A stretch of DNA of 64,000 nucleotides from Dimargaris cristalligena (Eukaryota > Kickxellomycota > Dimargaritomycetes > Dimargaritales > Dimargaritaceae), in assembly GCA_027576995.1 (NCBI GenBank), contig JANBQC010000043.1, positions 17,457-81,456 on the forward strand, given 5' to 3'. Numbering within the stretch: position 1 is the first letter of the stretch; each line of letters opens with the position of its first letter. Of this stretch, positions 11,181 to 21,600 are shown piece by piece. Made by a program: the position numbers and the translations under genes. The notes beneath the pieces were generated by a model. That model worked only from the letters and a program-made list of their open reading frames with translations, made no database searches and was not told the DNA's origin.

Positions 11181-11570
11181 TTGGTAATTCCGGCCATGCC
11201 CATGACAGTGTTGAACACCATTTGGAATCCTCGCCAAGAATCGTTCACATTGAATTTATAACCAGAAGGCTTTACACACCTTTTACACAGCAATCTACCA
11301 GGCGAATTGAGACAAATACCGCTGTTTCGGTTCATGAAACTATTGATGGCTATAAATTATTTTATTTACTACATTCATGATTATACAACTACTCTTGCCA
11401 GTCTATCGACCCCATGACCATATGACTGTACAATACTGGTACTTCACCTTGGAACTATTACTATGGTGATGTATTATTTGGATATTCGCCCACTTGGTCT
11501 TTTTATTATTCTAACTTTCTTATTCATTGTTTCAAGTGCCAAATTTATTACTTACAATTACCTGTCCACC

Positions 11571-12942
11571 AACATCTATTGTTTTTTAGCTAGATGGACT
11601 CTTACCCTATCCCATGAATTGCCTTGTTTAATGCTAACCAATTTCGAGTGTCTAAACTGCATAACACAGACATGGACATAGCTGACTCAATCTAGCTTGT
11701 AAACCACGTTAGACGTGATTTCAGAAGTAAGTAACAGGTATCAATTGTCTTATAAGTGGTGGAAATATCTTTAAGGCACCCGTATTATGTTTTGACTGGT
11801 TGCCGACACAGGAAGGGGGGTGGTACCATTGTTTTTACTTCATATGGAGTAGTAGGTTTCTAGCATGCTAATGAAACCAAATTAAATGTAATCATATTTA
11901 ATTGTATACTCTAAATAAATGTAAATATGCCTCAACGTGGACTATACTATCGCCTGCGACTATTCGATTGCAGTAGTTCATCAACTTACATCAAATGTCT
12001 TAATACCTTTAGTGTGGACGACTATTACATATTTATGCCAATTACCGCACGCTAAAAACAAGAATTGGCTTATTTTTGTAAACCGAGATACCTTTCTTTG
12101 AATTATATAATGGCCCATATATGGCCTTCCAAGTATATTGTTTGGAATGGTACAGCAGCTGGGCATCATAAAAGGATTAGCAGCTCCTTTACTGTAGGTT
12201 TGGGCAGTGTTTCCAAATTTATTAAGTGCACATGGATCTCATCAAAGCCCCTTGGCCATTGGTTATTTTATACTTGGTTATACGATTTTGTGTTTAATCA
12301 ACTGTAGCATTAGTAGACATTGTACGATAAGTGCGAGATTACCTGAATGCCAAGTTCAAACTATGCGTGGTAGATGATGTTACCCAAAATTGCCGATAAC
12401 AGTTCCAATGGGTTTGTTTCAGATGTACGTAGTAAATGAGAGAGTGTATATATCCTACTAAATAGTAGGCTGTCGTTTCGCGTATAATCGGGGTTGGTAC
12501 TATGTGCAAAAACGTATTTATCTAGAACAATGATCTGGATGATAGTGATTCTTTCTACAGTCGAACATTATCGACATGGAACGAATTTTCCTATTTTATC
12601 CTTGGAGGGAAGGATTTCAACTGTAGGTTACTAAGTTTATATACGGAACCACCACCGGTGCAAAGGCTATAATAATCCATACGGTAAATTCATACTAATC
12701 AATTACAAATTCCAGCAATCCCAGGGACTCACAATTCCAACAAGTCAGTTTTTCTAATTGCCAAAGATTTTATATAAATACATATAACCGCATTTAAGAT
12801 TTGAAAATAAAAATAGAAATAAAAAGCGATAAAATTACATTCTCGTATACCGGGGTTGCAAATTCAATTAGTGTAAAAATTCCAAACATAGGCCAAAGTT
12901 CGCCGTCTATTATATAGGGCAGGTCGCATAGAATCCAATTGG
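11571..12942. other. Spacer before the FAS1 gene
   Basis: AT-rich sequence without a supportable gene. It contains the 3' flank of the minus-strand FAS1 gene. Short frames here show no recognisable protein and no repeat partner was seen elsewhere in the window. Confidence 0.5.
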
Positions 12943-15630
12943 TCAATGCACCGGTTCTACGGTTTCCGCCGGCTCCAGGGGTTCGTAGCCCTGATGAATA
13001 GCCTGGTGGTGCCGGTACCATCGATTCAGAGGCCAAACCACTGCCACGATGATACCTGCGGTCATGAGGCCCATCAGGAGGAGCCACAACACCTGCTGAA
13101 GCAACAAGCGGGTATTCGATGCGAACCACGTCTCAATGGGCACCAGCACGTTATCAATTTGGTAAACGGCGCCGTTGCTGGCCACTCCGCGGTGGACGAC
13201 TGTAGCGAAATGCCGGTCGAACAGGTAGGCCCCGTAAATCTGGACCGAAAATCGGTCTTTATCGTACTCGTGGGCTACGAGTCGCGTGTCACCCAGTTGG
13301 GTACGGTAGGTAGCCCGGTCGGCGAGTTGGGTGACCCGCCGATGGGGAATGATATGCAAATGGACTAGTCGCCGAATATCCGCGAGATCGTCCGAGGTCC
13401 AAATGCGATCCACGGTGAGTTGGGCCGGGTCGCTGAGATGGTCCACGTTGCGCTGGGCCCGCAGTAGGGTGGTTAGGTTCAGGCGGGCAAAGGCGCGGTC
13501 GGAGGGTACGAATAGGGTGTAGCCCCCCGGGGCGGCGGGGTCGGCGGGTTCGTGCAAAATGTGAGTCATATTAAGCCGTTTGAGCCAAGTGTGGAATACG
13601 GTAGCGCCTGCGCCGCGGACCAGGGAGAACAACGTCAGCTCGACGGATTTGGGGATTACTATGTTATCGACGTATTGGATCACTCCGTTGCGCACCAGCA
13701 CATCGCTTTGCACCACTTTGGGGAGAGGGGCGGGGGCGGAGGGCTTGCCGTCGCCCGGGAACAGGGTGGGGAGCGTTGACTGGGAGGGAGTCCCCCCCAG
13801 GAGGGTGTCCGATGCATTGCACCCGTCGACCCGGACCTGGATATCCGAACCGACGGGGGCCAAAGCCACGTAGGTATCAGCCAAAGTGTGCAAGCACACC
13901 AGTTCGGTCTCATTGCGGAGTCGGTAGGCATACACGGCCTGCTGGATCACCAGGGAGCGCATGAACGTGCGCAGGTCATCCTGGGCCTCGGCCAATAGCA
14001 GGTAGCTCAGGGCCAGGTCCAGGTTTTGGAAGGCCTGGTTGGAGGGCACCAGGTACGTCACGTCTTTGGCGTTGCGGATGGGGTACTGCAGCTGACTGCT
14101 GTACAAGACACTCAGGAAATTAGAGTAGCTCAGGTCACGGACTACGGTTTGCAGCAAGTCGGTGGGTGGCGTGAGGGGCGAGTTCAATAAGTAGATGGTG
14201 ACCTGGTTAAAGGTTACGGGCTGCCCACCGGCGGTGACATGGTTGAAGGAAATGTAGGTGGACGGGGCCCCGCCTTGGTCGGATTGCTTGTCTTTGGTGG
14301 CGTAGACCAGCTGGGCCCGGCCGGCCATTTCGTCGGGTTCCAAGCACGACGCGAGGAACTCGCCATTGGGGAGAGTGTCCAAGGGGTACTGGGCCGACAG
14401 TAGATGGTAGAGCAGAAACTCCCGGAGTTGCCAAGTACCGGGGGCCGGGAGACCGTCCATGTAGGTGTCAAAGGCTTCGTTGGTGGGGGCCAGGACGGTC
14501 AGGGGCGAGTCGCCTTGCGGCACGGTGAGGTAGTCGCTCAAGCCATTATCCCGCATTAAATTGACGAAGCGGGTGGCGTTAAGACCGACCAGGTACTTTT
14601 CGGTGGTAAAGACGAGTGATTCCGGGGGGATGGGACCCGGCAGGGTATGGATGACCCCGTTATTGGCCAATTGATCCTGGGTCAGCACCAGCGTATCATT
14701 GACCAGCAGCATCTGGCTCTTCGGGTCTAAGCTAAGCGCGAGTTGGTTGCCGGTTAGGGTCGAAACGATCCGGGGATTATCCACCAGATCCTGGTGGTAA
14801 ATGACCTCGGGCACGACATGGGCCTGCATCAGCTGAACCAAGTCGGCTTGGCCATAGGGATGAACTAAGTACCGCCTTTCGATCGCCGTCAGGGAGTCGC
14901 TCAGGGTCGAACCCGGGGGCGCAAATACGGTAAAGCCGGTCTTTTCGTCCAGGGCGCTTTTGACGGGGGGAGTACGCGACAGCCAGAGTCGGAAGTCACT
15001 TAAATCACGGCGGCGGTCCAATTCACCCAGCAGCCGGTCCGGAAGCTCTAGAATACGGTCAATCATGTGGACAATTCCGTTACCCGCCACCCGATCGTCA
15101 CCGACGATCCGGGCGCGGTTGACCAACAGCGAAGGGCCTTCCTCCTCCTCCTCCTCCTCCTCCTCCTCCTGCTCCTCGCTTCCCGTATTACCATTCTTCC
15201 CCGCTGTCACGAGGGTGGTTGACTGGTCCGTAATTTGTAGACGTTGACCGCCCCGACCGCCTAGTCCCTGGTCAGGAATAAAGTGGGTTTCCAGAAGCAC
15301 CCCCGGCTGGAGCTGCTCCCGCGTCCAGCGTTGGTCCCTTACCAAATGGTACCAGAGCTGGTCGGAGGTAATGGGTGGGGCCTGGGCCGCCGGCGACCAC
15401 TTATAGTAGCGGCGGAAGGCTTCGTTATTGGGGGCGAAGAAGGTAGTGTTGGGGAGCTGGTTTAGGGGGATAATCAGCCGGAGGCGCTGTAGGTGGCGGA
15501 TGAGTTCACTGAATTCGGAGTCCTGGGAGAGTATATCGATGATAGTGGAGCGGCCTTGGGCTAGTGCCAACCAGAGGATACCGAAAAGGCACGCCTGGAC
15601 GAGCCAGGCGACACGCCGGAGGGGGGCCAT
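12943..15630 (-). CDS. fsc1: Fasciclin (FAS1) repeat membrane protein, Fsc1-like
   Basis: 895 aa, single exon, ATG at 15630. Residues 1-26 form a signal peptide (hydrophobic VQACLFGILWLALAQG). About five FAS1 units follow, each with the family pattern of a TFFAPNNEAF or TVLAPTNEAF box and a later H-x-I/V segment. One hydrophobic span near residues 840-870 (LLMGLMTAGIIVAVVWPL) is followed by a short cytosolic tail with YEPLEPAE. This architecture matches fission yeast Fsc1 and budding yeast YLR001C, vacuole-membrane proteins; Fsc1 is needed for autophagosome-vacuole fusion. A Glu tract encoded by a (TCC)n repeat (about 15139-15172) lies in the first third. Head-to-head with NCR1, 3.0 kb apart. 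Confidence 0.8.
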   Translation of the reverse strand: MAPLRRVAWLVQACLFGILWLALAQGRSTIIDILSQDSEFSELIRHLQRLRLIIPLNQLPNTTFFAPNNEAFRRYYKWSPAAQAPPITSDQLWYHLVRDQRWTREQLQPGVLLETHFIPDQGLGGRGGQRLQITDQSTTLVTAGKNGNTGSEEQEEEEEEEEEEGPSLLVNRARIVGDDRVAGNGIVHMIDRILELPDRLLGELDRRRDLSDFRLWLSRTPPVKSALDEKTGFTVFAPPGSTLSDSLTAIERRYLVHPYGQADLVQLMQAHVVPEVIYHQDLVDNPRIVSTLTGNQLALSLDPKSQMLLVNDTLVLTQDQLANNGVIHTLPGPIPPESLVFTTEKYLVGLNATRFVNLMRDNGLSDYLTVPQGDSPLTVLAPTNEAFDTYMDGLPAPGTWQLREFLLYHLLSAQYPLDTLPNGEFLASCLEPDEMAGRAQLVYATKDKQSDQGGAPSTYISFNHVTAGGQPVTFNQVTIYLLNSPLTPPTDLLQTVVRDLSYSNFLSVLYSSQLQYPIRNAKDVTYLVPSNQAFQNLDLALSYLLLAEAQDDLRTFMRSLVIQQAVYAYRLRNETELVCLHTLADTYVALAPVGSDIQVRVDGCNASDTLLGGTPSQSTLPTLFPGDGKPSAPAPLPKVVQSDVLVRNGVIQYVDNIVIPKSVELTLFSLVRGAGATVFHTWLKRLNMTHILHEPADPAAPGGYTLFVPSDRAFARLNLTTLLRAQRNVDHLSDPAQLTVDRIWTSDDLADIRRLVHLHIIPHRRVTQLADRATYRTQLGDTRLVAHEYDKDRFSVQIYGAYLFDRHFATVVHRGVASNGAVYQIDNVLVPIETWFASNTRLLLQQVLWLLLMGLMTAGIIVAVVWPLNRWYRHHQAIHQGYEPLEPAETVEPVH

Positions 15631-18600
15631 GCCGAATAGTGCGTGGCGCGGGGGGTCTGGACAAGAAAACAGGTTGTTGAGGGGTATGTAGTGACGGTAC
15701 TGGCCGGAAGGGCAACGCGGGGTTGGCCAGGGTGATTAGTTAATACAGACTGCTCTGAATAGAGACACTTGCGTAGAATAAAAGTAGGAGAGAAGGTAAG
15801 TAAGTGCCTGAAGCAGTCAGTGGTGGTTAGGGTTAGGGAATGCCGTCGCTATAGGTGTTAATAAGGGGAGAGGTTTCGTTTCGCTGAGAATTCGTTTTAA
15901 AAAACTTGGATAGAGATAGCCGAGCAAATGCAAGTGAAACCTCGCTTACTATTCAGCCGGGGGTTTCAACGGGAAAGTTAAGGCAATAAGGAGGAGGAGA
16001 TAATACAATACAAAGTGTGTAAAAGTAGACGATTGAAGAACACTGTGCTGTGCGCCAAGCAAGGCGTGTTGCTTATAGCCAGCCATAATCATCAGCTCAA
16101 AATCCTTCGCTCACTTTGCCCGGAGCACCCAGCAGTTTAATGGCCTAACCCTAGCCTCTAGTGGTATGGTGGGCGCTGACAAAACTTCGTCATGAGACCC
16201 ACCCACCACAGCACGCAGCCTGTTATCCCCCCCTGATCACTGGTTGATAAGTGGGCTGGTACAGGCCCAACTACATTAAACATTGGGTCCCTTCTTGTAC
16301 TTCGGATTAAGGTAGACTCCGAGCCCGGCGCGTTCCCCTTTCTCTAGACTGGTAGAGCACAGTGCCTTGCCAATAATTCCTCATAATTGTCGAAGCAACT
16401 CTCCGGGTAGCCAAGTGGGTCGAAAAGACGACTCAATGAGGGATGGGCACGCCTTTCTGTTGATTGGGATGTTTCCATTGAAACCGTCACTTGATGCTAC
16501 TGCTGGCCCCTATCGGGCATCTACCTGTTCCGTTGCGCTTGTCTCTCCCCCCAAGTTGAGGGAGTGTATACAAAACCGTATGATTCATGCATCACAATTC
16601 ACACATCGTAGGCAGGTTGAGCTAGGGGGGAGGCGCATTGAGGTAAAGAAAGGCACGGCGACGGGACGGACCAAGGATCGACGGGGCAAAACAGGACCTG
16701 GTACAATGGCCATATGTTAATAGATAGTCGAACTCCAGATCTAGTCTACCGGGCATCTAGGTCCTAATTCGATAACCGCATTTTTACTTTATCTAGTTTG
16801 TTTATAGTGTCATGGTTTGGCAAACTGAGCGTACCAAACCTGAGAAGCGCGCTTAACCTTCTTTATCTATTTTAGTGACGAAGCAATTAGTCCAATTAGG
16901 CAGTTACGGGTAGATGTGGTCGAATTCTCATGCTGACCCACTTTAACCCCACTTGGGGTGAGGGGGGACTTGCCCCTATATAGGTATGAGTGCCCCTTTT
17001 CTTGGCAGACCAGCACTGTTAATGTTTTGGAATAAATATTTAATAAATAACATGTGTGACAACCAATACAGCGGAACCTAGTAGGTGGTGGTAGCCGAAC
17101 AATGTAATAGGGTCGGTAGTTCCATAGATAGTACTGTAAGAAAGAAACCGCGGACTTTAACAAAAGTAAATCGAAACTACAGACAGGGCAACTTCGCCTT
17201 TTGGAGGGGTATCAGTGTCATGTTGGAATTAGTCAGAAATCTACCATCCAAGGAAATGTCTGCAGACAGCTATTAATACCCAGTGTGTGGCAAGTAAGGT
17301 AATCAAGGTCATATAAACGGCAATAAAGGGCCTGTACTCGCTTGAGTAATCGTGGATATTGGCGTTCAATACTCCGCGAATACTGTCGGAGGATCAATAA
17401 GATCATTATAGATGTTCGCTTAGCCTCTGGCCGGCGGCTGGAGAGCCCGATTGACCTGAGCTTTGGGATACGATGCGAATAACAGCTTTAGGAATGGCCC
17501 ATTAAATTTAACTAAATGATTGGAAATGGGTTGTTTCAGCAGATATCATCTGATGCGTGATGGTTGGGAATAACCGTCTGTAAACACAGGCAATCGGTCT
17601 AAAAGGCCAGCTTTATTCCAGAAACCACTCCGGCTAAACATATCATAAAAATAGAATGGTGGGGGATCTCTCTAAATTTGCATTCGTGTTGTCCTTGGTC
17701 AGTGTCAAGTGGGGTGAAATACACTACCATCTACAAGGCCCGGGTCAGATTATTACCATCCTCATTCGATTCTATGGTTAGCAGCAGTATACGACCAAGT
17801 ATAAGCTAGCGGTTGGATTATTAGAGAACACGAAGGAATACCTGGAACAGGATCAACGAAATACGGAGACGCTCCGCATGCCCGGCATCTCTTTAGAGCG
17901 AGAATTGCTCCCAACCGGCTAGAAAGATGGATTTGTTGTCGGTGTGGCGCTATAATAAATATGTAACAAGCTGACAGCGTCGGTCCCCGCCCTTTGTCAA
18001 TGGCGCGATTGGCTTTATTGTTTGGGTACGGAGAGTAGAGTGGGTCATATAGCACTAGCACAACTGGCTTCAGGGGAAGGCGACCTGCATGCTCGTATAC
18101 GACGGATACGGGGAGGGGTGAGGCGTCCCTACTAACTTATCGAGCGCAAGAGGGTCGATGCCGAAGGAAAGATGGCTGGGGGTGAATATGGGAATAATGG
18201 CGTCAAAGGGAGTATTATGTTCTCTCCCTTCCCGGGTTTCAGTCTCAGGTGATGGTGGCTATTAGGTGTATATCTCCTTCAGCCTATGGCCGTGGCTGGT
18301 GAAGTGGAGGCGGGGGAATGGCGTCACATTAATTAGATACAGCAACAGTAGTGACCCTGGTATTAATTGAGTATTGCGCGCTGAACAACGTACGCGGCTT
18401 CACAAACCGCTCCCCTTTCTGGCCTTATAGTTAGTTCGCCGTGGTCCCCATTTGTCTCCCCATATTCGACCTTCCTATTCATTTAACCCTCTTCGCTATT
18501 GCTTTTCCCGTTTCCTACCTAGTAGAGCTCTGTTGGCCAGCCCTCCTACCCCTCCCACTGCATGTGCCCGAACTCCCCCCGTTGCCCGGGCCCTCCTCCT

Positions 18601-18635
18601 CTTTACCGACTGACCAGCCCTATCTCTGAGTACCC
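15631..18635. other. Divergent spacer between FAS1 gene and NCR1
   Basis: About 3 kb with many CpGs and no gene I can support; the longer frames start at TTG/GTG and lack recognisable sequence. A pyrimidine-rich leader (about 18410-18630) precedes NCR1. Both promoters should lie here. Confidence 0.55.
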
Positions 18636-21600
18636 ATGTGGTCCCCACTGCCCTTTATAGGGGGCCTTCTGGCGCTGGCCGTGACCGCCTTAGCCAGCAG
18701 CCCCCACGCCCCGGACACTTGTGTAATGTACGGCCAATGCGGTCCGAAGAGTGGCAGTATCTTCGCCCCTTCGCTACCGTGCGCCCTTGAACAGCCGGCG
18801 GTGCGACCGGACGCCGACCTGCGGGCCCGGTTAGTGGACGTTTGCGGCCCGACCTTCGCTGACCCAGCCTCGCTCGCCTGCTGCGATGCCGACCAGCTGG
18901 ACGCACTCGCCACCCAAACCGAGGTGGCCTATAACCTCATCGGCGCATGTCCCGCCTGCTGGAACAACTTTATGAACTTCTTTTGCCAATTCACCTGTTC
19001 CGCGAACCAAGCCACGTTCCTCAACGTCACGCGCTCCGTAAAGTCGCCCCTGACGGGCCAGCGGGTCGTCACCGAGCTGGACCTTTATGTAGACCCCCAG
19101 TTCGGCGACGGGATCTACCAGTCCTGCAAGGAAGTGAAGTTCCCCGCCGACAATAGTTTCGTCATGGACCTGCTGGGCGGCGGGGCCCGGGACTACCGCG
19201 CCATGCTGCGGTTTCTGGGCACCGAACGACTCGGCGGCTCCCCGTTCCAAATTAACTTCCCCGAGCGGATCCCGCCCGCTCCGCTGGCCCCCCTCGACGC
19301 TCCCGTTCGCCGGTGTAACGATACGGATATTCAGAGCCGTTGCTCTTGCGTCGACTGTCCCGACGTGTGTCCCGTACTCGAGGACATTCCCGACCCTTCG
19401 GTGGGGTCCTGTATGATTTTCGGCCGCTGGGCCTGTGGACCTGCGCTCCTAGCGGTTATCTACGCTATACTCGGAGTGGGGTTCGCCTTTGCTCTCGTGG
19501 TAACGTTTATGCGGCGGACATCGCTGCGCCAGGCCGGCTACGAGCCATTGGCTACCGGTGCTCCCCTCGTAACGGACGATACCGGTCGTCGCCCGCCGTC
19601 GTCGTCGAATGACCATGCTGCCGTCTTGGGCGGTGGGGACGATGGCCTGGAAACGGACGATGAAACTACCCCGTCGCTACGCAGTCGATCGTTCGCCTCC
19701 AAATCCTACGGAGACCGCCTGCAGTTCCGGTTGCGGCACTTTTTCTTCCAGTTGGGTATACAGTGCGCCACCCACCCCCGTAAGGTACTCATCCTTGTAG
19801 GGACGGTCATTGCCCTCTGCTCATTAGGTTGGCGGTCCTTCGACATTGAAACCAGCCCGGAGCGGCTATGGGTGGGACCCCAGTCAACGAGTGCGCAAAA
19901 CAAACGCTTCTTCGACGACAACTTCGGACCTTTTTACCGGACCGAACAGATCGTGATTACCCCGGCCGCGGACTACAAAGAGAACACGGTCATTACCCAC
20001 CATGTGCTCCGCCAACTGTTCCTGCTTGACGAAGCGGTCCGTCAAATTATTTCACCTGGGTACAACCAAACTCTGACCGACCTGTGTTTTCAGCCAACGG
20101 GCGAAGGATGTGTAGTCCAGTCCGTTACTGGCTACTGGCAGAACAGTCTGGAAGAATTTGAGGATAGCGACTGGCAGTCCACCTTCAACGACTGTACCCA
20201 CCACCCGGGCAACTGTTTGCCCGAATTCGGCCAACCCCTGAAGCCCACCCTTCTACTGGGGGGTTATCCGAACGGGGACTATGACCAGGCCCAGGCCCTG
20301 TTCGTCACCTACGTCCTGACCAACTCCCAGAATGCCACCGACCGGGACCAGCGGGAGGCCTGGGAGACCGCCTTTTTGGACACCTTGACCAACATCCACA
20401 CCGACCCCCGTTTCGACTTACGGGGCCTGGAGGTGAGCTATTCGACCGAAATCTCCATTGAGCAGGAGCTGGCCAAATCCACCTACACGGACGTCGTGAC
20501 GATTGCCATTAGCTACCTCGTGATGTTCCTCTACGCCTCGGTGGCCCTGAGCCGCTTTTCCCGCCACGCTATTCAGAGCCGACGGGTCTGGGTGGAAACC
20601 AAATTCACTCTAGGCCTTGCGGGAATTGGTGTGGTGCTGGCCTCCGTGTCCATGTCGGTGGGCTTACTCTCCGCGCTGGGCTTCAAGGCCACCCTGATTA
20701 TTGCTGAGGTGATCCCCTTCTTGGTGCTGGCCGTCGGGGTTGATAACATTTTCCTCCTCGTCAATGAGCTCGACCGCCAGACGGCCCAGCTTCCCACCGC
20801 CCCCGTCGAACAGCGGGTGGCGACTGCATTGGGCAACGTCGGCCCCAGCATTCTCCTGTCCTCCCTGGCCGAAACCCTGGCTTTCGGACTGGGTGGTTTC
20901 GTATCTATGCCCGCCGTAAGTATCTTCGCTTTGTATGCGGCCTTGGCCGTCTGGCTGGACTTTGTGCTCCAGATTACCGGGTTCGTGGCTTTGCTGACCC
21001 TCGACGCCCACCGCACGGAAGACGGCCGGGCCGATTTGTGGCCCTGGTTCCTGGTCCCCATTCGCCTCGATTCCGAATTCGCCGGGTCGCCCACATCCAT
21101 CTGGGCCCGACGGGAGTCGTGGCTCCAGTGGTTCATGGGTACCATCTACGGGCCCCTGCTCAACCATTCGATTGTACGGTGGTCCGTATTCACCCTGTTC
21201 ACCGTTCTGTTTGCGGCCAATCTCGAAAAGGCCCGGCATATCGAACTCGGCTTGGATCAGCGCATCGCCTTACCCCGGGATTCGTATCTCGTGCCCTACT
21301 TTGACCGATTGGACCAGTACTTCCAGACGGGCCCCCCCGTCTATTTTGTGACGAAGCACGCGCACATCACGGACCGACCCGAACAGCGGGCCCTGTGCGG
21401 TCGGTTCACGACATGCGCTGATCGGTCCCTGGCCAACCTGTTGGAACAGGAGCGCAAGCGGCCCGACGTTTCCTATCTGGCCCAGCCGGCATCGGTCTGG
21501 TTGGACGACTATTTCCACTGGCTGAACCCCGCCGCGGAGTCCTGCTGCCGGGTCCGAACCGTGTCCAACGGTCCTAACGGTGGAAACCATACCGAACTGT

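Larger units (their letters stand above)
8892..11570 (+). mobile_element. Repeat element of unknown class, copy A
   Basis: Homologous in reverse orientation to 36050-38221 (copy B). The shared left end is TAAGAGAAAT...AATCCATCAATATAAAATT; similarity fades near 11570. Identity is high (about 98% across 11028-11261) but lower elsewhere, roughly 85-90% by eye. A third partial copy lies at about 38809-39100. No transposase, reverse transcriptase, long terminal repeats or clear terminal inverted repeats are visible, so it may be a non-autonomous or decayed element. Copy A carries an insert at 9416-9978 that copy B lacks. Between 10034 and 11190 there is no CpG. Confidence 0.7.

Noticed and set aside
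15826..15842. TTAGGGTTAGGG, possible interstitial telomere
   Set aside because: Only two units, with no further array or subtelomeric features nearby.
16330..16440. TGGTAGAGC D-arm-like string
   Set aside because: No matching B box at the right distance and no cloverleaf could be folded.
16367..16720. 117-codon frame in the FAS1-NCR1 spacer
   Set aside because: TTG start and composition unlike the genes in this window.
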